This document shows positions 28,598 through 39,277 of a DNA stretch of 64,000 bases, one piece after another. The position numbers and the translations under genes were made by a program. Within the stretch, counting starts at the first letter, position 1. Each line of letters starts with the position of its first letter. The stretch comes from Pseudomonas sp. GL-B-19 (lineage in GTDB: Bacteria; Pseudomonadota; Gammaproteobacteria; Pseudomonadales; Pseudomonadaceae), in NCBI RefSeq assembly GCF_019956415.1, contig NZ_JAHBDK010000013.1, positions 1 to 64,000 on the forward strand, in the 5' to 3' direction. The notes beneath the pieces were generated by a model, which did no database searches, was not told the DNA's origin, and worked only from the letters and a program-made list of their open reading frames with translations.

Positions 28598-29305
28598 TTA
28601 AACCTTGGCGGCAGCCGAGGCGGACTTGCTACGTGGACGCAGCTGTGCGGCGGCCATGGTCGTGTCGGTCACGCCGGTTTCAGCACGCATGCCCGCGGCC
28701 AGGAACGGCACCATCAAGCGCATCACCTGCTCAATGGAGGTGTTGACGCCGAAATCGGTCTCGGCAATCGCGCGCAGAGCCTTGATCCCCGACATGCTGA
28801 ACGCCGCAGCACCCAGCATGAAGTGCACACGCCAGAACAACTCGATCGGAGGGATACGTGGCGCGGCTTCGTTGACCAGCATCATGTACCGGCGGAACAC
28901 TTTGCCGTACATGTCTTCCAGATAACGACGCAAGTGGCCCTGGCTCTGACTGAACGCCAGACCCAGCAGACGCATAAAGATGGAAAGGTCGTTACCGCTA
29001 CGCGGCTGCACGACAAGAGCTTGCTCGACGAGGATTTCCAGCAGCTCTTCAAGTGTCGGCTTGTTTTCAGGCTTGGCCTGACGCCGCTCCAGCTCTTTAT
29101 CGAGGCTAATGCAGAACGGCCCGAGGAAGCGGGAAAAAACGGCTTGAATCAATGCCTTCTTGGAGCCGAAGTGATAGTTCACCGCCGCCAGATTCACACC
29201 GGCCTTGCTGGTGATCAGACGCAACGAGGTTTCAGCGAAACCTTTTTCCGCGAACAACTGCTCGGCAGCATCGAGAATGCGTTCAACGGTTTCCGACTGG
29301 GCCAT
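28598..29305 (-). CDS. psrA: TetR-family regulator PsrA
   Basis: A 235-residue TetR-type regulator. The N-terminal helix-turn-helix (about residues 8-52) reads RILDAAEQLFAEKGFAETSLRLITSKAGVNLAAVNYHFGSK. The ligand domain contains WRVHFMLGAAAFSM. In P. aeruginosa PsrA senses long-chain fatty acids, represses fad genes and itself, and activates rpoS. Its own promoter here carries two adjacent CAAAC-GTTTG palindromes, matching autorepression. The ATG at 29305 is chosen over the extension to 29323 because MAQSETVERIL is the family start. The fadBA operon lies nearby in the window. Confidence 0.92.
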   Translation of the reverse strand: MAQSETVERILDAAEQLFAEKGFAETSLRLITSKAGVNLAAVNYHFGSKKALIQAVFSRFLGPFCISLDKELERRQAKPENKPTLEELLEILVEQALVVQPRSGNDLSIFMRLLGLAFSQSQGHLRRYLEDMYGKVFRRYMMLVNEAAPRIPPIELFWRVHFMLGAAAFSMSGIKALRAIAETDFGVNTSIEQVMRLMVPFLAAGMRAETGVTDTTMAAAQLRPRSKSASAAAKV

Positions 29306-29320
29306 GGCTACTCCGCCTGA

Positions 29321-29347
29321 CAAACACTTGTTTGAAACATACGTTTC
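29321..29347. promoter_or_regulatory. tandem PsrA operators upstream of psrA
   Basis: CAAACACTTGTTTG (29321-29334) is a perfect PsrA palindrome (G/CAAAC-N4-GTTTG/C). It is followed with one shared base by GAAACATACGTTTC (29334-29347), also perfect. They lie 16-42 bases before the psrA start and indicate autoregulation. Confidence 0.85.
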
Positions 29348-29489
29348 AGCCTGTGTATTGTCAAGCTTGGCCGTTCGTTTTGGGAATGGTCGGTCAGCTA
29401 TTTAACCACACAACGGCAAAGCTTCAAGCGGCGGACAGATCGACCGTCCGGCGGCCTGCAAAAAAAGGGGCATTGCCAAGATGCTTTCA

Positions 29490-29524
29490 CTGTATATAAT
29501 CACAGTCACTGTATAAAAAGACAG
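29490..29524 (+). promoter_or_regulatory. two LexA (SOS) boxes upstream of lexA
   Basis: CTGTATATAATCACAG (29490-29505) and CTGTATAAAAAGACAG (29509-29524) both match the CTGT-N8-ACAG SOS box. They end 11 bases before the lexA ATG, as in other autoregulated lexA genes. Confidence 0.93.
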
Positions 29525-29534
29525 AGCGAACAAA

Positions 29535-30143
29535 ATGCTAAAGCTGACGCCACGCCAAGCAGAGATTCTGGCCTTCATCAAACGCTGCCTCGAAGACAAC
29601 GGCTACCCGCCGACCCGCGCGGAAATCGCTCAGGAACTGGGTTTCAAGTCGCCCAACGCGGCAGAAGAACACCTGAAGGCGCTGGCCCGCAAAGGCGCCA
29701 TCGAGATGACCCCGGGCGCTTCCCGCGGCATTCGCATTCCAGGTTTCGAAGCCAAGAACGACGAGTCCACCCTGCCGATCATTGGTCGAGTGGCCGCCGG
29801 CGCTCCCATTCTGGCCCAGCAGCACATCGAAGAGTCCTGCAACATCAACCCTGCTTTCTTCCATCCGCGCGCCGACTATTTACTGCGTGTTCATGGCATG
29901 AGCATGAAGGACGTCGGTATTTTCGACGGAGACCTTCTGGCCGTGCACACCACGCGTGAAGCCCGTAACGGCCAGATCGTGGTTGCGCGAATCGGCGACG
30001 AAGTGACGGTCAAGCGCTTCAAGCGTGATGGCAGCAAGGTCTGGTTGCTTGCCGAAAACCCTGAATTTGCCCCTATCGAAGTGAACCTGAAAGATCAGGA
30101 ACTGGTGATCGAAGGCTTGAGCGTCGGCGTGATTCGCCGCTAA
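29535..30143 (+). CDS. lexA: SOS repressor LexA
   Basis: A 202-residue repressor. The N-terminal winged helix (about 1-70) includes [20 protein letters not shown] and [23 protein letters not shown]. The self-cleavage site Ala88-Gly89 lies in RVAAGAP, and the catalytic dyad is Ser123 (HGMSMKD) with Lys160 (EVTVKRFK). Two SOS boxes precede it. The gene sulA follows after 10 bases, forming the usual Pseudomonas lexA-sulA operon. Confidence 0.97.
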   Translation: MLKLTPRQAEILAFIKRCLEDNGYPPTRAEIAQELGFKSPNAAEEHLKALARKGAIEMTPGASRGIRIPGFEAKNDESTLPIIGRVAAGAPILAQQHIEESCNINPAFFHPRADYLLRVHGMSMKDVGIFDGDLLAVHTTREARNGQIVVARIGDEVTVKRFKRDGSKVWLLAENPEFAPIEVNLKDQELVIEGLSVGVIRR

Positions 30144-30153
30144 AGGAGGCTTT

Positions 30154-30627
30154 ATGCAGTTCCCACACACACCACAGCAAGCCCAACTGCCGCTGTTCGA
30201 GGCGTTCATGGCGCAGCCATTGGCGCCGATTCTGAAAGAAGTGGTCGAGTCGCCGTGGAGCGCCGAGCCCGAAGTCTTCAGTGAGCTGTCGCTACGTGGT
30301 GCAGCCGGGAACTGCCTGAACCTTCTGGCACCGATTCTCAGGGAACTGAGTCAGGACCAGGACGCACGCTGGCTAACATTGATTGCCCCGCCAGCAAGCC
30401 TGACCCAGGCCTGGCTGCGGGACGCCGGTCTTAACCGCGAACGCATTTTGCTGCTGCAACCTCGCGGCACTCAGAGCGCCCAACAGTTGACTTGCGAAGC
30501 CTTGCGCCTGGGCCGCAGCCACACGGTGGTCAGCTGGCTGAACCCATTGAACACGACTTCACGGCAACAGCTGATCAGCGCCGCCCGAACCGGGGACGCA
30601 CAGAGCTTGAATATTCGATTGGGCTAA
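30154..30627 (+). CDS. sulA: SOS cell-division inhibitor SulA
   Basis: A 157-residue protein that blocks FtsZ polymerisation during the SOS response. It shows the RecA-like core of the SulA family: LSLRGAAGNCLNLLAPILRELS, RWLTLIAPPASLTQAWLRDAGLN, and GRSHTVVSWLNPL. The first 30 residues are less conserved. It starts 10 bases after lexA with GGAGG upstream, so it is under the same two SOS boxes. A hairpin at 30659-30683 follows, without a T run. Confidence 0.9.
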   Translation: MQFPHTPQQAQLPLFEAFMAQPLAPILKEVVESPWSAEPEVFSELSLRGAAGNCLNLLAPILRELSQDQDARWLTLIAPPASLTQAWLRDAGLNRERILLLQPRGTQSAQQLTCEALRLGRSHTVVSWLNPLNTTSRQQLISAARTGDAQSLNIRLG

Positions 30628-30718
30628 CCGAGAAACAATGCGCGCATTGAACTGCGCGGGGCTTCTCCAAGGATAGAGAAGCCGACTTGTAGCGATTCCC
30701 GTAATCCGACGGGCGGGA

Positions 30719-30952
30719 TCAGTGAAGGACGCGAGAACCCTGATCTTTATCAAATTCGCCTTCAACCAGGCGTCCTGCCATCTGAACGCCGACGCTCAAC
30801 ATCGCCTTGGCGACTTCCACGTACTGACCTTGCAGGAACGCTTTGGCATCCTCGGAGAAATCCAAAGTAACCAGAGAACCCTCGTCCTCGGCCCTGCGCA
30901 GCTCGATACGGCCGTCTGGTAACTCGACAATTTCTAGAAAGGACGTTGGCAT
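30719..30952 (-). CDS. small conserved protein of unknown function
   Basis: A 77-residue protein, MPTSFLEIVELPDGRIELRR at the start, with beta strands followed by a helix DAKAFLQGQYVEVAKAML. It looks like the small Pseudomonas protein encoded between sulA and topA (PA3009 position). I chose the ATG at 30952 since the extension to 31096 reads through low-quality, arginine-rich sequence. No domain or function is recognised. Confidence 0.7.
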   Translation of the reverse strand: MPTSFLEIVELPDGRIELRRAEDEGSLVTLDFSEDAKAFLQGQYVEVAKAMLSVGVQMAGRLVEGEFDKDQGSRVLH

Positions 30953-31104
30953 AAAGGTTTGTTCTCCACGAAAGGCGGGGATTATATAGGCATCGGTCAG
31001 GCTTCGCTCGGCAACTTGACCAGATGTCATGGCGAGGAAATAACTTTTTGCACTCGTCCCTGAGCGGACACCCCACCGGGGCATCCGTCTTACCACTTAA
31101 TCCT

Positions 31105-31629
31105 TCAGCACTCGTTTAACCCTTCGCGAAACCGGATAGCCAGCCCCTTGAGGTTCTGACGCCAGCTTTCCAGCTCTTCCCGGCTTAACTCTTTAGGCGC
31201 CTCTTCTTCATCCAGGTTAACGGCCAGGATCAGCGGCTGAGTCACGTCGCCTTTAGGTTTGTGCGGGACGCGAGGAGGTTGAAACAGCGCCGCATGGGCC
31301 GCCAACAGCTTGGCCAGCCAGGTTTCAGGGTTTTGCGCGAGCTCGACCATCTCAGCCATTTCAGGAATGGCAATGGTTTCGAGCACTTCACGAGTCAGCA
31401 ACAACTCAGCCCGAGGTGCATTGGCCTGCGGTAGTCGATAGAACCCGGCGATTTCATGACACAGCCCCAGTAGGGCACCGTACAGGTGAAACAACGCCGA
31501 TTCGCGACCCGCCTGGATCAGCGCCAGAGAGTTCATTGCCCGCCCCTCTTCGGCCCTGGCGAGCGCTTCCAGCGACAGGCCGGCGAAATAAATCTTCTGA
31601 TTGGTACGGGTATAGAGTTCGTGGGCCAT
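31105..31629 (-). CDS. conserved helical protein, DUF6586-like
   Basis: A 174-residue cytoplasmic protein, mostly alpha-helical, starting MAHELYTRTNQKIYFAGLSL. It has an early helix EEGRAMNSLALIQAGRESALFHLYGALLG and ends in an acidic linker followed by LSREELESWRQNLKGLAIRFREGL. This looks like the DUF6586 family seen beside topA in Pseudomonas (PA3010 position). It follows topA after a terminator, so it probably has its own promoter. Function unknown. Confidence 0.72.
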   Translation of the reverse strand: MAHELYTRTNQKIYFAGLSLEALARAEEGRAMNSLALIQAGRESALFHLYGALLGLCHEIAGFYRLPQANAPRAELLLTREVLETIAIPEMAEMVELAQNPETWLAKLLAAHAALFQPPRVPHKPKGDVTQPLILAVNLDEEEAPKELSREELESWRQNLKGLAIRFREGLNEC

Positions 31630-31713
31630 GACGGCAGCCTCCACAACGAAATAATTGCTTCACGCAGGTCAGACAGTGTCGTGGATCTCCTCGGCCTCCC
31701 GCAAGCACAAAAC

Positions 31714-31757
31714 AAAAAGGCCGCATGAAAACCCGAGGGTTGTCATGCGGCCTTTTG
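31714..31757 (-). terminator. intrinsic terminator of topA
   Basis: On the minus strand AAAGGCCGCATGA pairs with TCATGCGGCCTTT and is followed by TTGTTTTG. It lies 12 bases after the topA stop codon. Confidence 0.88.
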
Positions 31758-31768
31758 TGTACAGCGCT

Positions 31769-34396
31769 TTAAGCTTTGGCTGCAGGACGCTTGTCTTCAA
31801 CCTTCCACTTGCCGCCGTCGTAGTACGCCTTCCAGCCAGTCGGCTTACCGTCGACTTCTGTCTGCACATACTGCTCTTTGGTCTTGCGGCTATAACGGAT
31901 CACCGCAGGGAGACCGTCCGGATCTTTCTTCGGTGCTTCGCAGAGGAAGTGATACTTCGGATCGATCTCGTCCTTGTGCGGAACAATTTCCATGACCAGC
32001 GGAGCACGGGTCTCGCGGTTTTTCGGGAATTGGCTGGCCGCCAGGAACAGGCCGGAAGCACCGTCGCGCAGGATGTAGGTGTCGTTGACCTTTTCGCATT
32101 TCAGCTCAGGCATCTTCACCGGGTCCATTTTCGGCGGCGCCGCGTCACCACTCTTCAGCAGCTTGCGGGTGTTCTTGCACGTCGCGTTGGTGCAACCGAA
32201 GAACTTGCCGAAACGGCCGGTCTTGAGCTGCATCTCGCTGCCGCACTTGTCACATTCCAGGCTCGGACCTTCATAGCCTTTAATGCGATAGGTGCCCTCT
32301 TCGATTTCGTAACCAGAGCAATCCGGGTTGTTACCGCAGATGTGCAGCTTGCGCTTCTCGTCGAGCAGGTACGCGTCCATCGCCGTGCTGCAGATCGGGC
32401 AGCGATGCTTGCCACGCAGAACCAGCGACTCGGATTCACCTTCGTCGTCCGCGGCGATTTCATCACCCGGCACCAGATTGACGGTGGCCTTGCAGCGCTC
32501 TTTCGGCGGCAGGCTGTAGCCCGAGCAGCCGAGGAACACGCCCGTCGAGGCCGTACGAATCTGCATTGGGCGGCCACAGGTCAGGCACGGAATGTCGGTC
32601 ATGACCGGCTGGTTGGCACGCATGCCGCTTTCCGGGCTTTCGGCTACTTCGAGCTTCTTCTTGAAGTCGCCGTAGAACTCGTCCAACACGTTTTTCCAGT
32701 CGCGCTCACCTTGGGCCACGTCATCGAGGTGCTCTTCCATGCCGGCGGTGAAGCCGTAGTCCATGAGATTGGAGAAACTCTCGGACAGACGCTCGGTGAC
32801 GATGTCGCCCATCTTTTCCGAATAGAAACGACGGTTATGCAGCGCGACATAGCCACGGTCCTGGATGGTCGAAATGATCGCCGCGTAGGTCGAAGGACGA
32901 CCGATACCGCGTTTTTCCATTTCTTTAACCAGGCTCGCTTCCGAGTAGCGCGCAGGCGGCTTGGTGAAGTGCTGGGTCGGATCAAGCTTGATCAGCTTCA
33001 TCGCGTCGCCCTGAGCCATGTCCGGCAGCACATCGTCGTCGCCCGGCTTGGCAATTTGCGGCATGACGCGGGTGTAACCATCGAACTTGAGGATGCGGCC
33101 CTTGGCACGCAGCTCGAAATCGCCAGCACCGACGGTGACGGTGGTCGACAGGTATTGCGCCGGCAGCATCTGGCAAGCGAGGAACTGACGCCAGATCAGC
33201 TCGTAGAGCCGCTCAGCATCACGCTCCATGCCCGACAGCTTGCTCGGCTCGGTGTTGGCATCGGAGGGACGAATCGCTTCGTGAGCCTCTTGTGCGCCTT
33301 CCTTGCTGCTGTAGACGTTCGGGGTTTCCGGCAGGTACTTCTTGCCGAATTCGCCTTCAATATAAGTGCGCGCCATCGTCACGGCATCGGCCGAGAGGTT
33401 GGTGGAGTCAGTACGCATGTACGTGATGTAGCCGGCTTCGTACAGACGCTGGGCCATCATCATGGTTTTCTTCACGCCGAAGCCCAGGCGATTGCTCGCA
33501 GCCTGTTGCAACGTGGAGGTGATGAACGGGGCCGACGGCTTGCTGCTGGTCGGCTTGTCTTCACGCTTGACGATGCTGTAGTTGGAAGCCTTGAGCTTTT
33601 CCAGCGCGGCCATGGCCTGGGTTTCGTTGAGCGGCTTGAAGGCTTCGCCTTTCTCGCGAGCCACGTCAAAGCGCACAGTCGCGCCCTTGGCGGTGCCGAG
33701 GTCAGCGTGGACTTCCCAGTATTCTTCCGGGTTGAACGCACGGATTTCACGTTCGCGCTCAACAACCAGTTTTACCGCCACCGACTGCACACGACCGGCG
33801 GACAGGCCACGGGCGATCTTGGCCCACAGCAACGGCGAAACCATGTAACCCACAACGCGGTCGAGGAAACGACGCGCCTGTTGGGCGTTTACACGGTCGA
33901 TATCCAGCTCGCCCGGCTTGGAGAAGGCTTCCTGAATCGCCTTCTTGGTGATTTCGTTGAACACCACGCGCTTGTAGCGGCTGTCGTCACCACCGATGGC
34001 TTCGCGCAGGTGCCAGGCAATGGCTTCCCCCTCGCGATCCAAGTCGGTTGCGAGATAGATGGTGTCAGCATCTTTGGCGAGCCGGCGCAGCTCTTCGATG
34101 ACTTTTTCCTTGCCCGGGAGGATCTCGTACTTGGCTTTCCAGCCATGATCGGGATCGACGCCCATGCGCGAGACCAGCTGCTTGCGCGCTTTCTCTTTCG
34201 GTGTGAGCACCGGACCTTCACCCGCGGCGGCCTTGCCGCGCTTGGCGGCTGGCTCTTTGCTGGCGCTAGCCGAACCGCTGGTGGGCAGGTCTCGGATATG
34301 GCCGATACTCGACTTCACCACGTATTGGTTACCCAGATACTTGTTGATGGTCTTGGCCTTAGCCGGGGATTCCACAATGACCAGCGATTTGCCCAT
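31769..34396 (-). CDS. topA: DNA topoisomerase I
   Basis: An 875-residue type IA topoisomerase that relaxes negative supercoils. The TOPRIM domain opens with [19 protein letters not shown] and has [15 protein letters not shown]. The catalytic tyrosine is in [16 protein letters not shown]. Four Cys-pair zinc ribbons are visible in the C-terminal third ([27 protein letters not shown], with GCTNATCK). After them comes a Pseudomonas-type C-terminal extension with [32 protein letters not shown] small DUF1653 gene follows on the upstream side. Confidence 0.97.
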   Translation of the reverse strand: MGKSLVIVESPAKAKTINKYLGNQYVVKSSIGHIRDLPTSGSASASKEPAAKRGKAAAGEGPVLTPKEKARKQLVSRMGVDPDHGWKAKYEILPGKEKVIEELRRLAKDADTIYLATDLDREGEAIAWHLREAIGGDDSRYKRVVFNEITKKAIQEAFSKPGELDIDRVNAQQARRFLDRVVGYMVSPLLWAKIARGLSAGRVQSVAVKLVVEREREIRAFNPEEYWEVHADLGTAKGATVRFDVAREKGEAFKPLNETQAMAALEKLKASNYSIVKREDKPTSSKPSAPFITSTLQQAASNRLGFGVKKTMMMAQRLYEAGYITYMRTDSTNLSADAVTMARTYIEGEFGKKYLPETPNVYSSKEGAQEAHEAIRPSDANTEPSKLSGMERDAERLYELIWRQFLACQMLPAQYLSTTVTVGAGDFELRAKGRILKFDGYTRVMPQIAKPGDDDVLPDMAQGDAMKLIKLDPTQHFTKPPARYSEASLVKEMEKRGIGRPSTYAAIISTIQDRGYVALHNRRFYSEKMGDIVTERLSESFSNLMDYGFTAGMEEHLDDVAQGERDWKNVLDEFYGDFKKKLEVAESPESGMRANQPVMTDIPCLTCGRPMQIRTASTGVFLGCSGYSLPPKERCKATVNLVPGDEIAADDEGESESLVLRGKHRCPICSTAMDAYLLDEKRKLHICGNNPDCSGYEIEEGTYRIKGYEGPSLECDKCGSEMQLKTGRFGKFFGCTNATCKNTRKLLKSGDAAPPKMDPVKMPELKCEKVNDTYILRDGASGLFLAASQFPKNRETRAPLVMEIVPHKDEIDPKYHFLCEAPKKDPDGLPAVIRYSRKTKEQYVQTEVDGKPTGWKAYYDGGKWKVEDKRPAAKA

Positions 34397-34510
34397 GGAT
34401 CAGAAAATTCCTGAATTCTAGAAGTGAAAGGCGGTTGGCGCCTGACGCGGCACCGCTATATATAGTGGCTACAAGGTGAGGTCAAGCGCAGGGTTCTGCG
34501 CGCACTCCCC

Positions 34511-34747
34511 TTATGACTTCGGAAAAACGCTCGGTTCGGCTTGCACCAAAGCAAAGCGTGGCACCTGTTCACCGTCAACTTCGACCGACTCCAGGAACAT
34601 GCTCAAGGGACGCACCCAAAAGCCGTAATCGCCATACAGGGCTTGATAGAAGACCACTTCCTCTTCGGTTTCCGAATGCCGCGCAACAGCGAATACGCGG
34701 TACTGCGGACCTTTGTAATGTTCATAGAGCCCAGGTTGTATCGGCAT
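34511..34747 (-). CDS. DUF1653 family small protein
   Basis: A 78-residue protein with the whole DUF1653 pattern: PGLYEHYKGPQYRVFAVARHSETEEEVVFYQALYGDYGFWVRPLSMFLE. The fold is a small beta domain of unknown function widespread in proteobacteria. The ATG at 34747 is preferred over a TTG at 34765, because GAGTGAGGG precedes it at a fitting distance. It lies between fadA and topA on the same strand. Confidence 0.9.
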   Translation of the reverse strand: MPIQPGLYEHYKGPQYRVFAVARHSETEEEVVFYQALYGDYGFWVRPLSMFLESVEVDGEQVPRFALVQAEPSVFPKS

Positions 34748-34796
34748 GCTTTGGCCCTCACTCAAATCTTTTTAAAATAAAAACAAAAATAAATTC

Positions 34797-34831
34797 AGAA
34801 AAACAAAAACCGGGGCACTTGGCCCCGGCTT
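34797..34831 (-). terminator. intrinsic terminator of fadBA
   Basis: On the minus strand AGCCGGGGCCAAGTGCCCCGGT is followed by TTTTTGTTTTT. It lies about 16 bases after the fadA stop codon. Confidence 0.92.
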
Positions 34832-34846
34832 CCGTCAACGGAACGC

Positions 34847-36037
<1,191 letters not shown>

Positions 36038-36051
36038 CTAGTTGGGGGCGC

Positions 36052-38199
36052 TTAACCGAAGAAGCTCTGGCCGTTTTTGGCCATTTCGCGCAGCTTCTCG
36101 GTCGGGTGGTACAGCGCGCCCAAATCAGCGTACTGGTCAGCCAGGGCAACGAACTCGGCAACACCGATCGAATCGATGTAGCGCAGCGCACCGCCACGGA
36201 ATGGAGGGAAACCAATACCGTAGACCAGACCCATGTCGGCTTCGGCAGCGGTTTCAACAATACCGTCTTCCAGGCAACGCACGGTTTCCAGGCACAGCGG
36301 GATCATCATCCAGTTGATGATGTCTTCGTCGGTGACTTCGCGCTGCTCGTAAACGATCGGCTTGAGCACTTCCAGTACCGAAGGATCGGCGACTTTCTTC
36401 TGCTTGCCGCGCTTGTCGGTCTCGTAGGCGTAGAAGCCCTTGCCATTTTTCTGGCCCAGGCGCTTGGCTTCGTAGAGCACGTCGACAGCCGAACGGCGGT
36501 CGTCTTTCATGCGATCCGGGAAGCCTTCAGCCATGACGTCACGACCGTGGTGACCGGTGTCGATGCCGACCACGTCCATCAGGTACGCCGGGCCCATCGG
36601 CCAGCCGAATTTTTCCATGATCTTGTCGATGCGGACGAAGTCCACACCGGCGCTGACCAGCTTGGCGAAACCGCCGAAGTACGGGAACAGTACGCGGTTG
36701 ACCAGGAAGCCCGGGCAGTCGTTGACGACGATCGGGTTCTTGCCCATTTTCTTGGCGTAGGCAACGGTGGTGGCAACGGCCACTTCGCTGGACTTCTCGC
36801 CACGAATCACTTCAACCAGCGGCATCATGTGCACCGGGTTGAAGAAGTGCATGCCGACGAAGTTTTCCGGACGCTTGAGGGCTTTGGCCAGCAAGGTGAT
36901 GGAAATGGTCGAGGTGTTGGACGCGAGGATGGTGTCCTCTTTGACCTTGTCTTCCACTTCTGCCAGAACGGCTTGCTTGACCTTAGGGTTCTCGACGACG
37001 GCTTCAACCACCAGATCCACGTGACCGAAATCACCGTAGGACAGGGTCGGACGGATGCCGTTGAGCACTTCAGCCATTTTTGCCGCGGTCATGCGACCTT
37101 TATCAACGCGACCGACCAGCAGCTTGGCGGCTTCAGCCAGGCCTTGCTCGATGCCGTGCTCGTTGATGTCCTTCATCAGGATCGGCGTACCTTTGGAGGC
37201 CGACTGATAAGCGATACCGCCACCCATGATGCCGGCGCCCAATACAGCAGCCTGCTTCACGTCTTTAGCGATTTCGTCGTAGGCCTTGGCCTTTTTCTTC
37301 AGTTCCTGATCGTTCAGGAACAGACCGATCAAGCTCTGCGCGGCAGAGGTCTTGGCCAACTTCGCGAAACCGGCGGCTTCGACTTCCAGCGCTTTGTCGC
37401 GACCGAAGTTCGCGGCTTTCTGGATGGTCTTGATCGCTTCAACCGGCGCCGGGTAGTTCGGGCCAGCCTGACCTGCTACGAAACCTTTGGCGGTTTCGAA
37501 AGCCATCATTTGTTCAATGGCGTTCAGCTTCAGCTTTTCCAGCTTCGGCTGACGCTTGGCCTTGTAATCAAATTCGCCGGAAATGGCACCCTTGATCAGC
37601 TCCAGAGCTGCTTCTTGCAGCTTCTCAGGAGCAACCACTGCGTCCACAGCGCCGACTTTCAGCGCGTCTTCAGGACGATTTTCCTTGCCGGCGGCAATCC
37701 ACTCGATGGCGTTGTCGGCACCGATGAGGCGCGGCAGACGCACAGTACCGCCGAAGCCTGGGTAGATGCCCAGTTTGACTTCCGGCAGACCAATCTTGGC
37801 ATTGGTGGACATGACGCGGTAGTCCGCTGCCAGGCACATTTCCAGACCGCCACCCAAGGCGATGCCGTTGATTGCCGCGACAGTCGGGACGTTGAGGTCT
37901 TCGAAATCGCTGAAAATCTTGTTGGCTTCCAGATTGCCAGCAACGAGCTCGGCATCAGGCAGCTTGAAGTTTTCAACAAATTCGGTGATGTCGGCGCCGA
38001 CGATGAACACGTCCTTGCCACTGCTGACGATCACGCCCTTGATCGAAGCATCTGCCTTGATGGTGTCTACAGCCTGACGCAGTTCGTTCAGGGTTAGACG
38101 GTTGAACTTGTTGACGGACTCACCCTTGAGGTCGAATTTCAATTCGACGATGCCACTTTCAAGAGCCTTAACCGTGATGGCTTTACCTTCGTAAATCAT
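36052..38199 (-). CDS. fadB: fatty acid oxidation complex alpha subunit FadB
   Basis: A 715-residue multifunctional subunit, the same length as the P. fragi enzyme. The N-terminal enoyl-CoA hydratase/isomerase part (to about 190) contains [12 protein letters not shown] and [19 protein letters not shown]. The 3-hydroxyacyl-CoA dehydrogenase part starts near 315 with [21 protein letters not shown] and includes [21 protein letters not shown] with the catalytic His. The C-terminal domain repeats [15 protein letters not shown]. The ATG at 38199 is used; a TTG directly before it is less likely. A PsrA-like site is present upstream. Confidence 0.96.
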   Translation of the reverse strand: MIYEGKAITVKALESGIVELKFDLKGESVNKFNRLTLNELRQAVDTIKADASIKGVIVSSGKDVFIVGADITEFVENFKLPDAELVAGNLEANKIFSDFEDLNVPTVAAINGIALGGGLEMCLAADYRVMSTNAKIGLPEVKLGIYPGFGGTVRLPRLIGADNAIEWIAAGKENRPEDALKVGAVDAVVAPEKLQEAALELIKGAISGEFDYKAKRQPKLEKLKLNAIEQMMAFETAKGFVAGQAGPNYPAPVEAIKTIQKAANFGRDKALEVEAAGFAKLAKTSAAQSLIGLFLNDQELKKKAKAYDEIAKDVKQAAVLGAGIMGGGIAYQSASKGTPILMKDINEHGIEQGLAEAAKLLVGRVDKGRMTAAKMAEVLNGIRPTLSYGDFGHVDLVVEAVVENPKVKQAVLAEVEDKVKEDTILASNTSTISITLLAKALKRPENFVGMHFFNPVHMMPLVEVIRGEKSSEVAVATTVAYAKKMGKNPIVVNDCPGFLVNRVLFPYFGGFAKLVSAGVDFVRIDKIMEKFGWPMGPAYLMDVVGIDTGHHGRDVMAEGFPDRMKDDRRSAVDVLYEAKRLGQKNGKGFYAYETDKRGKQKKVADPSVLEVLKPIVYEQREVTDEDIINWMMIPLCLETVRCLEDGIVETAAEADMGLVYGIGFPPFRGGALRYIDSIGVAEFVALADQYADLGALYHPTEKLREMAKNGQSFFG

Positions 38200-38360
38200 C
38201 AACTGATCTCCACGATATGGAAGCTGAACAGTACACGTCGGACGCAGGCGAATGGCTCGGCAGGACGTTAAACGTCAATGCTACGCCAATCCACCCGGCA
38301 CACCCGCCAACGCGATAGTCGGGATTCTGTAGGAGCGGTCTGAAATACAAACGCTCAATT

Positions 38361-38374
38361 CATACGCCCGTTTG
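38361..38374. promoter_or_regulatory. possible PsrA operator upstream of fadBA
   Basis: CATACGCCCGTTTG matches the CAAAC-N4-GTTTG pattern with one mismatch. It lies about 160 bases upstream of fadB. PsrA controls fadBA in P. aeruginosa, which makes it plausible. Confidence 0.45.
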
Positions 38375-38523
38375 ATTTGGGTACGCCACCTTCACGGAAT
38401 TTCCGACAATTGTCAATCGCCCAAAATACGGGTTGAAACGCGACTTTGCGGTCACTTCCGTACTGCGAAGATCTACAACACACGAATGGATGCGAGATCA
38501 TTCATAGAATCAATAGTTAGAAA

Positions 38524-38690
38524 ATTCGCCCTAATTCGCTGCAGCCCGCGTTTAACAAGCTACGCTGGCACGAACCCGAAGAAAAAATGTGAACGTTTTG
38601 GGCGAATGCCCAGCGTAAGAACAGCCCTACAGCGAATTACCGGCCTGCCTGGCCAACTCCAACCCGATGATGATGTCGGGCTTTTTATTG
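38524..38690 (+). ncRNA. candidate structured small RNA with intrinsic terminator
   Basis: The 537 bases between fadB and the next gene have no coding frame that I trust. Within them TAATTCGCTG (38532-38541) is a perfect complement of CAGCGAATTA (38630-38639). Nested inside, TACGCTGG (38561-38568) is a perfect complement of CCAGCGTA (38610-38617). The region ends in a terminator: CCCGATG / TGTCGGG (with two G-U pairs), 38664-38681, followed by CTTTTTATT. An alternative pairing ATTCGCCC (38524-38531) with GGGCGAAT (38600-38607) would compete with the nested stem. A TAGAAT -10-like element lies at about 38504. This layout fits an independent plus-strand transcript; no known family is recognised. 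Confidence 0.45.
38663..38690 (+). terminator. intrinsic terminator with no protein gene in front
   Basis: CCCGATGATGATGTCGGG followed by CTTTTTATT. It is orientated along the plus strand, while both neighbouring genes are on the minus strand, so it must end some other transcript. Confidence 0.7.
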
Positions 38691-38736
38691 TCTGTCTGCG
38701 CCATTTCGTGCCATTGCAGCGCGAAATATCCTCGGC

Positions 38737-39174
38737 TTACGCCAGCGCTTTCAGCACTGCGTCAATGTCTTGCAACACCGTAGCCTCGCCCTTCTCGCCC
38801 CAATACAGGGTGATCATCTGCTTGTCCGCCTCGACCTTGTAGACGTTGGCTGGCAACTTTTCGAAATGATTGAGTAGCGCTCGATCCTCGCAAACCTCCT
38901 GCCACTGATTCACCCACACACCCGGCGATTTTTGCCAGTAACTCCAGCACGCAGGCTGATTGCCACGGCGCGGCCGATGGTACTGCGCGCAAGGGCTCGG
39001 TGGCTCCTGACTCAGCCAATGCGGCCACTCTTGGGGCGCTAACTGCATGGCCAGGCCGATACGTCGCGCCTCCATGCGCAGGGCCATTCGCCCGCTCTGA
39101 CCACGAGACGGCCGCAACCATGCCAGCGGGCTCAGCACCACTAGCAGGATTGACACCACTATCCAGACCGTCAT
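38737..39174 (-). CDS. small membrane-anchored conserved protein
   Basis: A 145-residue protein with one N-terminal TM helix, WIVVSILLVVLSPLAWL, then a basic cytoplasmic stretch and a soluble domain with several tryptophans (QEWPHWLSQEP, SYWQKSPGVWVNQWQEV). The topology is that of a preprotein-translocase-YajC-like or signal-anchor protein, but no family is recognised. It is divergent from the universal stress gene with about 100 bases between. Confidence 0.72.
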   Translation of the reverse strand: MTVWIVVSILLVVLSPLAWLRPSRGQSGRMALRMEARRIGLAMQLAPQEWPHWLSQEPPSPCAQYHRPRRGNQPACWSYWQKSPGVWVNQWQEVCEDRALLNHFEKLPANVYKVEADKQMITLYWGEKGEATVLQDIDAVLKALA

Positions 39175-39277
39175 ATCTGTACTCCCGATTCTTGATGGGC
39201 GCTTTGGGTCACTTTGAAACCAATGCGCTGAAACCAGCCATACTTACCAATATTGCAATCCTCAGAAGGAGCACCTC

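Noticed and set aside
30659..30683. Hairpin GGCTTCTC / GAGAAGCC after sulA as terminator
   Set aside because: Perfect stem but no T tract on either side; left unassigned.
31655..34414. 919-codon open frame antisense to topA
   Set aside because: It is the mirror of the topA frame in GC-rich DNA; its translation has no domain and topA itself is certain.
36106..38097. 663-codon open frame antisense to fadB
   Set aside because: Shadow of fadB caused by codon bias; no recognisable protein features.
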